Of a stretch of 64,000 bases of DNA, positions 10,761-21,400 are shown in pieces. Origin of the DNA: Steinernema hermaphroditum (lineage: Eukaryota > Nematoda > Chromadorea > Rhabditida > Steinernematidae); assembly GCA_030435675.1 (NCBI GenBank), contig CM059624.1:9262769-9326768 (forward strand). The letters run 5' to 3'. Under the pieces are notes generated by a model. The model saw nothing but the letters and a program-made list of their open reading frames with translations, searched no databases and was not told the DNA's origin. A program made the position numbers and the translations under genes. Numbering within the stretch: position 1 is the stretch's first letter; each line of letters starts with the position of its first letter.

Positions 10761-12756
10761 TCAATTAATGCACCAGAACACTGCGATGAGGATCAGAGAG
10801 AAGAAGCCCGCGAAGGCCGAAGGTGCGGATTCGGTGGCGGTGGGGGGTGTCACGTAGAGGGCGTTCTCCACGGAGAAGCGGAACCCGAGGCTGCTCACGT
10901 TGAAGGTGGGCGTGACACGGCCGCCCATGACCACCGGGATCGGCTGGTTGTCCAGCATCTGGAGCACGACGGTGTCGGGGGCCTCGAAGCGGACGAACAT
11001 CGAATCCCCTGGGTTCTCGGAGTAGACGCAGCCCAGTTTGAGGTCGTCTTCCGCCTCGATGCTGTAAGAGAAGGATCAGGACTGCTTAGGAGTGGAGTCC
11101 CACCTGCGGAGGATTCTGCTGTGGACGGCGGCGTCGCCCTCGTAGACCCTCAGAGAAGCGCGTGTGGTGTCGAAGCCGGTGAAGGTGAGACCGTGATCCT
11201 CGACGCAGAGCTTCAGGACCTGTTCCTTATTTCCCTTGAAGGTGTAGTTCGCGGAGGCGCCGGTGGCATAGCCATAAGGGTAGCCGGGCGTTTCGGCGCT
11301 CACCCTCTGGCCCTGCGACACGATGAATGTTGCAGGCTCGACCTTCTTCGGGAACGCCATCGCATAGTAGAGGCCTCCGGCGCCGTTGATGGTCACGTCA
11401 GAGGTCATCGTGAATTGACAGTTGTCAGGAAGGAAGCTGAAGAACCAGTTGTTGTTGAAGAGGGTGAAGACGTCTCCGTAGGATTTCATGTTCGGGTCGG
11501 CGACCTGTTGGTTGACCGGGCCGTAGATGTTTCCTTCGAGGGTGCCATCAAACGTGTGGTTTGCACTGATACACAGAATTTTAAGGTTGTCTTTTCCTTC
11601 GTTGTCGAAGTACTGTAGCCACATCCCAAGAGAGTAGTCGTCTCTTTCGGTGAGGCCATCCACGGTGAGATAGTTGCTGCTCGAACTGCAGGAAGGGTAG
11701 AGGGATCCACGGTCGTTTGTGAAGACTTGGAACGGCTTCATGACTTCATTCAAAGTTGTGTTCTCGCCAGGATGTGTGACTGAAACATGAGGATCCGGAA
11801 TTTTAGTGGTTTAGAAGCCGCCAAAGAGTCTTACATTGGAGGGTGTTTTTATTGGTTTCGACGACGAGGACAAAGAAGTCTCCGCTGGTGCTCTCCCGGT
11901 TGAAGGTGACGGTCAGATTCGCCGGGTTGTATCCATTGTAGCACGTGGCGTCGGAGAGCACCGTAGGCGTGGTGACGCTGCAAATCGGATAAAATCCCCT
12001 GGAGACGACACCACATACAACTTCTTGCTTAGAGGGGTTTTGGCGTTCACGATAAGTGAAGAGAGTGTGAGTTTGGCATGGGTGAGCGCGTATCTTTGGC
12101 CATTTGAGTTGACGGGAAGGGTCACCTCGAAGTCCGCGGCTTCGATGTGGTCGTAGGGGAAGCCGGGCGAGAAGACGATCTGGGACTCGCCGCAGATCGC
12201 GTCATCGTCACAGTTGGGCGTCGCTCCTGAAGGGGACTTCGAGGGGCACTTGGCGAGGGAACTGACCGCTGTTGTAGGGGAAGAGCCAAAGACGGAAGCC
12301 GGCAGTTTGGTACTCCGAGGAGACGTTGAGGGCTACGGTAACCAGTCCGGACTGGGGGGTCGAGGGGTAGAAGAAGGTGCTGTTCCACGACCACTGATTG
12401 CCGCTGAGGGAGGCGTCTTCGATGCCGGAGAAGGTGAGGACGTCGTCGACGGCGAGGTTTATGTGCTCAAAGACGAAGAATCCCTCGGTGGTAAGATTGA
12501 AGGTGGTGGAGCAGGCCGTGTTCGGATACCTAGAAGCAGCTGACAAGCGCCAGTGGACGGTCACTCACGGGCTCTCGGGGAATCCTGTCGTCGCGAAACG
12601 GATGATGGTGGTGTTGTCGAGGGAGAGGGGGCCGGAGCCACAGAAGGCGTCGATGACCTTCGCCGTCGCCGGCAGCGCCAGAAGGGAGCCTGGAAAGGAT
12701 GCGCTAAGCCCGCGACAAATCCTCTTACCGAGAAGAAGAAAGCCGAGAAGTCGCAT
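10761..12756 (-). CDS. CUB-like secreted protein with GPI-anchor signal
   Basis: Seven exons (12756-12729, 12689-12569, 12529-12267, 12226-12019, 11977-11835, 11779-11104, 11061-10761) give 1,740 nt (579 aa) with matching phases. Introns are 38-55 nt. The signal peptide MRLLGFLLLG-SLLALPATA is split by the first intron. The mature protein has repeated beta-rich segments of the nematode CUB-like type, with N-glycosylation sites (NLTT, NVSS, NYTF) and paired cysteines. It ends in a small-residue spacer and a hydrophobic tail (FAGFFSLILIAVFWCIN), typical of GPI attachment. CUB-like genes in nematodes are often expressed in the intestine and induced by pathogens. That link is family knowledge and is not visible here. 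The gene converges with sbt-1, with 118 bp between the two stop codons. Confidence 0.85.
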
Positions 12757-14537
12757 TCCGGTGGGGCAAACAAAGGCGAAATGGGGTCCTTATCGCACAG
12801 CTCCGGCGCTGGAGCGGCGCACGTGGTGAAGTGGAGCAAAGGGCCGCACGCTCTTTCGAGTTCGCTCCTCACGTGGACGTCGCGATAAGAAGCGGTGGAA
12901 ATTAAGGTCGTACAGGAAAAGTGGGTGCCGAACTTCCTTCGGTGTGGCGAGAAGAAAAAAAGCCAAAAACGACAATTTCCTTCCACAAGCTACAAGGCAT
13001 GCAAATATTGTTCAGATTTTCACAGTCTAAGGTTATCTTTAAGGTTGCGGGCGAGCGAAGCAAGCCCCGTATTCATTTTTTTTGTGCATGGGCTAACGTC
13101 CAGGCTTGGCTTAGGATTATGCCCCTATATAAGCGAGCCGCACAGTATTGATAGCTTCGGAATTGGCGGTCATTTTCTTGGTCATTCATTTTGTTTTCAC
13201 GTAATCGTTCCTTCGTCATAGTATACTTTGATGTGTTCACGCGTCGAGGTCCGCGTTTCGAGTTTACGAGTTTTTTACGAGTTTATCTTCTCGTATCGAA
13301 GGCTTACACCTTGCGAGACGTCATATATGCACAAAAAGGCACTAATCACACCGTATTTTCCTCTGGATTCGGCTGGAGATGGCAACGGAGAAGAACGATC
13401 AGTGGTCCCATTAGTATGCGCGGGCGTTGAAGTGGCGAAGAGCTTGAATCAAGTCGCAGAGGACGGAGCGGGATCCCATCTTCAGCTGCCAGCGCAGACC
13501 TCGCAGTTGCAACGCTTCTTCGGCTTCTCTGGAGGCGCGGGTGGAGTCGGGCGGTTGTGACGGTCTTCTTGGCAAGACGGTGGAACTACGGCTCCCTGGT
13601 GTTCCAGGCTTTCTGGGAGCCGGGGCGATCATTGCGCCTCCAATGACGACCGTGAATGAGCTCTCACTCAACTCATTCGGCTCAGACAGCCTCAGAGAAA
13701 GAGAGAGAGCGAGTGGACAGACAGACAAAGACGCGTTTCAAGGGACATAAAAGTCTAATCACCGCCATACACCGCTACAGTTTAAACAATTCAAACGAGT
13801 TCAATTTGATAAAAGTTCCTTTTCTTTGCAGGACCAGGTCCTGTCGAGACAAAAACATAGTTTCCATTTTGACCTCGGATTCTGATTCTGAACAAGATTC
13901 TGGATTCTGATTCCTTTCGATGTACACTGACTCTCTTAACTCTATTCGAGAATATATTTACAACTTGATCTAATGATTAGGGATGACTTTTGGCCTTTGA
14001 ACGGAACACGTTCATCTTAATCCGTTGCTAACCCAGCAGAGATAACGAAGCGTTCGTTCCGACCGTCAGCGGCTATGCAAACGAAATTTGTCCTCGGCAC
14101 TTCGATGAGCGGCATCGCGGCTTGGGCAAAACGTTCATCGCCGGAGGCTTCGGGAGCCCGAAAGGAGCCGAAGGTACTTCCTCGGAATGCGTTTCATTGT
14201 AGGTTTGAGACGGCCGCACCCGGCCGAAGTCTTTGAGGTACCGTATTCCGTGAGCCCTGACTCCATGAGGAGCAACGTCGGCAAAAACGTCCCATGTCAG
14301 AGATCGGTAAGTCCTTTTCGGAGTGCACGATCTATGAGAACTCCAGGTGCAATACAACATCTGTCAGAATCTAATGGATATCTAGAACGCCTATTCACTT
14401 AAACAAGTTGTCCACACCCTTGGAAAGGGAAAAACAGTCACTCTCTGGCGTCACCTAATGGCGCTAATCCTATCGAACTCTGTGACTCGGAGGCACCTGG
14501 CGGGTCCACTCGACCTGCTCGTTTGTCACCTCTCCGC
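12757..14537. other. Intergenic, no confident gene
   Basis: The stretch lies between the CUB-like gene (minus) and the 7TM receptor (plus). It is mostly AT-rich. A GC-rich patch at 13411-13632 has an open minus-strand frame of 73 codons (ATG at 13632) and contains the 55-bp sequence shared with 28.5 kb. Codon-level evidence is too thin to call it a gene. The rest shows nothing I can name. Confidence 0.45.
13565..13621 (-). repeat. Segment paralogous to 28497-28551
   Basis: About 55 bp here (core CTTGGCAAGACGGTGGAAC to GTTCCAGGC) aligns with 28497-28551 at roughly 75-80% identity without gaps in the core. On the minus strand both copies read RxPGTxGSxS, and about five of the differences there are silent at third positions. 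On the minus strand both copies also begin right after an AG that could be a splice acceptor. It may be a duplicated exon or an old repeat fragment. Confidence 0.6.
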
Positions 14538-15613
14538 ATGACCGAAGTCCCGAGCGAGCACCGAATACTCGTCGGCGTCATCTACAGCGTCTCCTCGCTC
14601 GCGGCGCTTCCTCTCTACGTCTATATCACCTGGGTACAGTATCCCCTCCCCCAAGCCAACCGCTTTAGCTCCTTTTGAGTCAGCCGAAGTACCGCCGGCT
14701 GATATGCTACGTGGTGATCGCCCAGATCGGCCTGCTCGAGTGTGCGCTTCTCGTCGGCGAAGTTGTCCTCGGATTGGTCGTCGCTTGCGATCTCCGCGAA
14801 TGGAAGAACCTCAACTACGTGAGTCGCTCGAGGTGGACGACTTGGTCAGGGGTGCACCTTCAGACGGTGTCCGCATTCACGAACACGGGCTGGAACGGCC
14901 TCTTCCCGACGATCCTCGTCCTCGCCGTCAACCGTCTCGACGTCATCTGTGCCCTCAAGGTCTTCACAAAAAGGATCTTTGACTACGTGAGTGTCCCGCG
15001 GGGTCCTTCCACCCTCCCTTCCAGGCGCTCTTGGCCCTCTGCTGGCTCTACGCCCTCCTCTTCCTCATCCTCTGCCTCACCCCCATGGCGCGCATCCACC
15101 TCAGCTTCACGTACCTGATGCTCGACTATGACCTCGAAACGGCGCCCTTCTCGGCGCCCCTCCAGCGCCTCGAGTACGTCTCCTCCTTCATCTTCCTCGG
15201 CCTCACCCTCGCCGTCTACGGCGCCATCGTTCTTCTTCTGATGCGCAAGCGCCGCTCCCTCACCGCCGACCACCAGCTCGTCGCCCCGATGGAGCTGCGC
15301 CTGATGCTCCAGGGCTCGCTCACCTTCTGCTGCAGCGCCGTCATCGTCCTCCTCTGGCACATGGCACCCTACTTCAACGCCAGGTACTACTGGTTCACCA
15401 GCAGCGTCAACCTCATGATCATTGTGAACTGTGGCTACTTGAACCCCCTCCTTCTCTTACTGATGAACAGGTTCGTCTCGTCAATCAAGGACTCTCTATA
15501 GGAGACGCTTCAGGGAAGTGCGGGGCGACGTCCTTCGCCCCTTTCGGAGTTCGAAGGTTCTCTTCACGCTCAAGACGGCTGGCTTCGTCGAGTCCCCGGG
15601 AGCGTCCCTCTGA
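14538..15613 (+). CDS. Seven-transmembrane chemoreceptor-like protein
   Basis: Five exons (14538-14633, 14684-14818, 14864-14986, 15025-15470, 15502-15613) sum to 912 nt (303 aa), all phases consistent. Seven hydrophobic segments can be laid out, from LVGVIYSVSSLAALPLYVYI through to LMIIVNCGYLNPLLLLLMN. A short basic tail follows (RRRFREVRGDVLRPF). The size, the NR motif after TM3 (LAVNRLDVI) and the lack of a DRY box suit nematode serpentine receptors of the srt or srx type. I could not decide the family. The last intron would be only 31 nt. Without splicing, the ORF continues nine codons to a stop at 15499-15501, giving a receptor with almost no C-terminal tail. Confidence 0.75.
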
Positions 15614-15827
15614 CGCAGCTGCTTCACCGCCACCTGCCGGCTACATTTCAATTAGGACTGGCGATCGAAGTCCGAAAAAACAAGCTGCCCACTTCTCACT
15701 GGTATGTATCTGCTCTGCATTGGAGGGTGGACACTTCAAGACGACATGGCCGTCGAAGACGATGCATTGCATGTTCATCAATATGTACAGACAAATGGCG
15801 CTTCCAGAAACGATTCTTCGATTCTCT

Positions 15828-16299
15828 TTAGCGGTAGATGTCGCAGAGGGAAGTGAGCGTCTTGAGGTGGTAGAGGAGTTCGTCTGACCCCTCGAGGAGG
15901 ATGACATTTTCGATGCGGGGGAAGAGGAAGCCGGCGATCTAAACCTCCTATGAGCCTAGGAACAGTGCCTGTATAGCCGACCTTCTTGAGCTGCTCGATC
16001 TCGGCGCGGATCTGGTCGTGGCGGCGGAAGATGTTGGCGTTCTTCTTGAAGTCGCTCTCGAAAACCTTCTGGCGGAAGTGGGCGATCGCATCGTGGAGGA
16101 CGATCTTCTCGTCGCGGTTGAAGGCTTCTCCGGCGGCGGCGACCTCCAGCACCTTCACGAAGTGCTCCGACGACTTCGCCTGGGGGTCGTAGAGGAACTC
16201 GACCACCTCCAGGCACTTCGAGTACGGTACTTTGTTGGGAAGGGCGGCCGAAGCGGCGAAGAAGCCGAAGAGGAGCAGAAGAAGCAGGGGAGCGCGCAT
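15828..16299 (-). CDS. Small secreted helical protein, unknown family
   Basis: Two exons (16299-15982, 15938-15828) joined by a 43-nt intron code for 142 aa. The ATG at 16299 opens a leucine-rich signal peptide ([18 protein letters not shown]). The mature chain of about 120 residues looks mostly alpha-helical and charged (FRRHDQIRAEIEQLKK, ENVILLEGSDELLYHLK). It has two cysteines. I do not recognise the family. It is the 3'-most of three small-to-medium minus-strand genes at 15.8-18.4 kb. Confidence 0.7.
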
Positions 16300-16454
16300 C
16301 AGGGTCTGCAGGGGAAGGCGAATTGCGCAAAAGAGGCGTCGAAGCGGATTTATGGGAGCGTGAAGTGTCGGAAAAAACTGATTGATGGGCGCCGATTACG
16401 TGATAACGAAGAAGAAAGCGACTTTCGCGAGCGAAGACTCTTCAGGCGGGACAA

Positions 16455-16840
16455 TCACGGGGCACTCTGCTGGTCGTAGTAGTGGCCTCCGAAGGCGTCT
16501 GCCAGATGGCACATCCAGTTGCCGAGGAGGAGGCACTCCGTGGAGGAGACGAGCTTCTGCTCGAGGCACTCGCAGAAGGCGACGTCGCACTTCGGCCTCC
16601 CCCTCAGGCGGTTGTAGCATTGGTCGTGCTCGAGGCAGCAGGCGTTGGCGCCGTCGAAGTGTCTCGGACACATCCTGCCGAGGGTTATCTGCGCCGTGAT
16701 CTTCTGCCACAGGCTCGAGCCGCAGTGGAACTCGGATAGGTTGGTTGGGGCGACGAAGGGGAGAAGAAGCAGAAGTGGGACGAGGATGTGGAGGACCTGA
16801 AGGGAGTGACGCCTGGATGTCAGCGGAGGCTGACCTTCAT
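16455..16840 (-). CDS. Secreted phospholipase A2-like protein
   Basis: The first exon is only six bases (ATGAAG, 16840-16835). After a 38-nt intron, exon 16796-16455 continues with a hydrophobic signal core (VLHILVPLLLLLPFVAP). Total 115 aa. The mature part has the PLA2 active-site signature CCxxHDxC (ACCLEHDQCYN), followed by further cysteines (CDVAFCECLEQ) expected for disulfides around the catalytic helix. The family hydrolyses the sn-2 ester of phospholipids using Ca2+ and a His-Asp pair, and both signature residues are present. At 115 aa it is short but within range for secreted PLA2. The alternative start in the same frame upstream lacks a signal peptide, so the two-codon first exon is preferred. 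Confidence 0.8.
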
Positions 16841-17146
16841 TTTGAAACACTCCTCGATGGAACAACGGGCAACTGTAAGAGCCTGCCTGAGCCCTATAAA
16901 GGTGCGTTTCTTCCAAAACGTCATGTGAGAGGCCTGTCCGATTATTCATCTCCTCTTGGAGACCAATCCCCCCAGATTGTTTTGTCTTGAGATACGAGCA
17001 GGCATGAGGAGACGATGATGCAAATGGCTACATGACGATTGAAATAAAAATTTATTAGTCACTTTAGAAACCAAATGAGCACAGTTCCCGCGATTTTCCT
17101 CGGTCCCCCTTCGTTGATATGCCTGCATCCCCTGTCTCCTCCGGTC

Positions 17147-18436
17147 CTACCGTCCCAACGCCAGGTTCCCGCGCAGGGCCATCGCTGATGGATCGTAGAC
17201 GGTGATCCTCCGGTCGAGGATCTTCCTGGCGTGGCCCTTCAGGAGCTGCCGCACGAAGTGCTCCATCTCGATGCGGAGGAGAGGCTGACAGCCCCAGTAG
17301 ATGGGCAGCCGCAGGGCGCAGGCGACGATCGTCAGAAGACTCACAGCGTCGACACTGATGATGTAGAACTGCGTGTATCTGCAGAGGCATGTAAGGGACG
17401 ATGAATGGAGACCTACTGGTAGATCAGAGCGTCCGCGTCGATGTGCTCCCAGATGGTGATGATAACGTTGAGGACGTTCGCCAGCAAGTAGGTGACGACA
17501 ATGAGCACGAGGGTGCGTGTAGCCGAGCGGATTCTCGCCTAAAACGGGGCAAGTGGATGGGCGGAAGATTGGAGTGCCTGCCTTTCGCTGCTTGGCGTGG
17601 CTAGCCTGGCGCTGATGGTCGATGAAGTGGGAGGTGAGGGGGTCGTAGGCCTGCTTGCGGAGCTCGTTGACGATCTGCGCATTCATCGCCATGAGCACGA
17701 AGAAAGGGAGCAGGATGGTGATGAGGTTACGGTACCAGAAGCGCCAGAAGACGTAGTGACGGTTGTCGCGGACGAGGCTGGTGACGGTCAAGTAGAACTC
17801 GTTGAAGGCGCCGAGACACTTGGGATCGCGTTCCACCTGGAGGGCTCTGCTTCGTGGAGAGGACTGCTCGGGGTACCTTGAGCTCGAAGGCGATGGTGAC
17901 CTTGCTGAGGACGCCGAGGAAGACGCCGAGGAGGGCGATCCATTTGCGGTGGCTCTGCAGGAAGTAGACGTAGGCGCTCGACTTTGTGATGGCGAAGCGC
18001 TCGACGGTGGCGAAGACGATGAGGAACGAGGAGGTGGTCATGGCAATGTGCGATACCGCCATCATCGGCACCACGTAGCTCATCCTGCGGGGTACGGTAG
18101 CCAGGGTACTCATCAGAAGGGCACTTACCAGAGATTCTTGAGGTAGACGCTCTCGGTGTAGTTGAAGAAGACGCGGACGGACATGAGCATGAGGAAGGAG
18201 ACGCTCATGAAGACGTCGAAGAAGGCGAGGAGGAGCAGATAGAGGGAGTGCGAGTTGCGGTGGTGGCGACTGGTTATGAAGACGCAGAAGAGAAAGGCGT
18301 TCTCCACCACGGACACCACGGAGATCAGAGAGCCGAAGATGGCCACGAGCCAGAAGCGCTGGTCGATGTACTCGACGGCTACGTCGTGGCACCGGTCCAC
18401 CGCCTCGAGGACGTCGAGGCTCGCGTTCTCCGCCAT
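17147..18436 (-). CDS. Rhodopsin-family G protein-coupled receptor
   Basis: Exons 18436-18129, 18084-17877, 17836-17582, 17538-17417 and 17378-17147 sum to 1,125 nt (374 aa). The start is MAENASLDV at 18436, a few bases after a CTTCAG acceptor. TM1 is FGSLISVVSVVENAFLF. TM3 ends in an E/DRY-like ERF (FATVERFAI). TM6 is TLVLIVVTYLLANVLNVI, followed by TM7 and an amphipathic helix 8. The layout and the long intracellular loop 3 suit nematode peptide-type (FMRFamide-receptor-like) GPCRs. The ligand is unknown. The intron between 17582 and 17538 has no GT donor. It must use GC (AAAG/GCAGGC), which restores the frame into TM6. An AATAAA signal lies at 17056-17051 on this strand. Confidence 0.82.
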
Positions 18437-21400
18437 GCGGTGCTTCTGAAGGCGTTGGACATGCACTTTTGAGGCGTTCGACAACGCGAAAACAGGCCCT
18501 TTGCATTAGGGCGAAGGGTTCAGAAGGCAGGAAGTGACGACACGAGGGACTCGCGTAATCATGGAAGGCTTCACGCGATGTCCCGGAGAGGACCTGGGGG
18601 ACGGCGTCCCTGGGAGACGCACTCTCCGGTGGACAATCGAGAGGGAAATTGCGCTTTGTTCTAGGCGAATGACACTCGATGTTTGAGTTTGTCGACTCCA
18701 ATTTGGACACGAATCCAGTCTCCTAGGGCCGTGGTCAACATGTTTTGGCTTGCGATTTCGTCCTCCACTTGGACTTTAGGGTACAAACTGCATTGAGGGA
18801 ACTCAGTGAATACAAAACTCGGGTCTAGAAGATGGAGTTGGTGTTTGGTAGGATTTGTGGTCAGACATCTACTTAGAACTTTTGTGTTTTTAGGTGATTT
18901 TCCATGTAAATATTGTCGTTCAAAAACCGTCGTTGTCGTTCAACAAAAAAATCAACGAAGATCTCAAAGTGAACCTTATTTTCAAATTCAGAGAGTTTTG
19001 TCGTTAGACATTTCTTATGTACATGGTGAAACATGTCTAAGACGACAAATTTGACGTTCTGAGATCGAAGGTTTCGAGCTAACCTGAAAAGATTGAAAAG
19101 AAGGTGGTTCCAGTACTCCGAAACCCTGTCTACCACGCAGCGCTCAGCCCTAAGACGTCTTCTGCGGGCATCGGACATTTCTCGGAAGACAAACGCGCAA
19201 TTAATAAAAATTGGCGAGGTGTCAATCAGCGTCAATTTTTGGAGAGCGATGGAGGTGCAGTGCGTGGCCGAGGGGCGAAACGGCGCTTTGGGAGAGCGCG
19301 AAGGTCGCAAACGCCCTTATTAATATCGAAAACAACTCTATAAATCTCCGGCAACCCCGACTCAGGAGCCTTCGGTGGCCCCAATCTTCGGTGGTGGGAG
19401 TGCGCGCCTCGGGGACTGTTTGGCGGAAATATGCAAATGAATGCTAATGGCGCCAAATTGGGAATCTTTGCGAAAACAAGCATATCATTGGAACGTTTCT
19501 GCGGAGTTTCAGGAAAGGAGCGGGGAGTCGCCCGAGGCGTCTCATCTTGAGAGATATAAGAGCGCCTTTGTTTGCCAGAGTGAGTCAACTCGCCTAAATC
19601 AGCCATTGTGGTCACATTGCAGATTTATGGAAGCCACGTAAACAGAGGGAAAACAAAACTCAAAAGAGGTTCGGGGAACTCATCGCGCATTCCAGGTGAA
19701 CGAGCTGGGGTCATCGAGGGCGACACAAGTGGACGGGGCTGAAAAGAAGAAAACAGTTTGGAATTTCGGAAAACAACTAAATTAAAAAGGGTCCTAAGTT
19801 CTGGGAGGAGGTCACGGTGAGCGGCAATGGCGTTGTGGATGTCCGAAGACGACAAGAAGAGGCGCCGAAGAGGAAGTGGTTAGAGATCACCGTAGTCACT
19901 TCTTATGCCTCTCTTTCGGAACAAACACCAATTTCCACGTTGAGATTGTTTTGTTTAATTAAGCTTTTGTTTGCGAAAACAGCGATGTATTGCCTAATGT
20001 CCCTACTTGGACAAACCGTTTATAAACAAAGCCAACGGAGGCCACGTGGTCATGGCGGTGACAAGTAGATGAAATTCCAGCGGTCTTCGACCTCTATTGG
20101 AGGGATTGAATCCATAATGAAGTATCGGGGTTCAAGAGTGCGCCGATTGCTCTCCAGAACAAAAGAAATTACTCTGCGTCGCAGGTCCACTTCCCCTAAT
20201 TGGCGCTGTCTTCCGCGTGGCCACAGAGGACTACAGCAGGACCCCAGGGAAAAACATTCGAATCCGATTTCGGGGCGATCCTGACGGGATTGGAAGCCTT
20301 TTGGCACAATTGTGGTCCTTCTTGTGGCACCAAAGACGGAAGACGACGGGCACCACTAATGCGTAGATCCGGAAATGAACCTCGACGAACAAAAGAGACC
20401 CATTTGTTTTGGTCTACTTAGGTCGTCAGGTGGGGAGGTGCGGCCCTTCGACTGGAAGACCCTTGTTTTGGACATAATCTAATCGGCCGCGGCCATCTGG
20501 GACCGCGGAATCACGAAAACACGCGATAGAATTGCACTTTGGGCGGAATTTGAGCGAGGGAGGGTCCTATGGCGGGTTCAGGTGCGAGGGAGGGCCGTGG
20601 ACGGGATACGGTAAAGAGGATATGGAGGCGTCTTGGAATCGGAGGAAATCAACAGAGTCTTCTTTTTTCGTTCATTTGTGTCGTGGTGGGACGCGTCTGC
20701 AAAACACGGAAGAAGACTAATTAGGTGATGCACCATTGACTCTGGAGAAATGACGCTTTTGAGGAACACTTCTTCGGTTCCGGAGGACCACCGGGAGCGG
20801 CGGAGGGGGCGGGCGGGGGACAGGTCGGCGCAAGGACGAAGAAGAAGACGAATGGGGAGAGGGCCGAAAAGAAAACTTTACACACCGCGAGATGGATGGG
20901 GTGAGTAGGGCCAGCCGAAGTGTTGCTAATTAATGGGAAGAGTTGCGAAGCGGATCAGAAGGCGGCAGCTGCCTCGGCGACCGTTCTGACGTGCGGATTC
21001 GAAGGTTCCAGCCTGCTGAGGGTCACGATTATAGTAGTAAGATCTGAAAGGGGACCTCTGAGGAAGCCGGCCATCAGGGGAGGACCTCAACGGCTTCAAC
21101 GACGTCCATTTTGATTGGAGAAACTTCGAAGAGATTCATTTGGTTAAAAGGCGACACCTAAGAGACGTGGCCGTCGATGAATTATGGACATCGCCTCCAT
21201 TGTACTTTCATTCATCGCGTGCAGAGAGGCGAAGACTTGGAAGGGTGAGACTTCTCAGAATTCAGCAAGGGTACTGTAGGAGCGAGGCCAAGAAAAGGTC
21301 TGTGAAGGGCCATGTAGTCAGCTGAAAGGTCACGGAAAGCGTGTGTGGTCCTGAAGGGAGAAAGTTTATCTGCCCTAAAACGGCCCTAAAACGACGTCGA

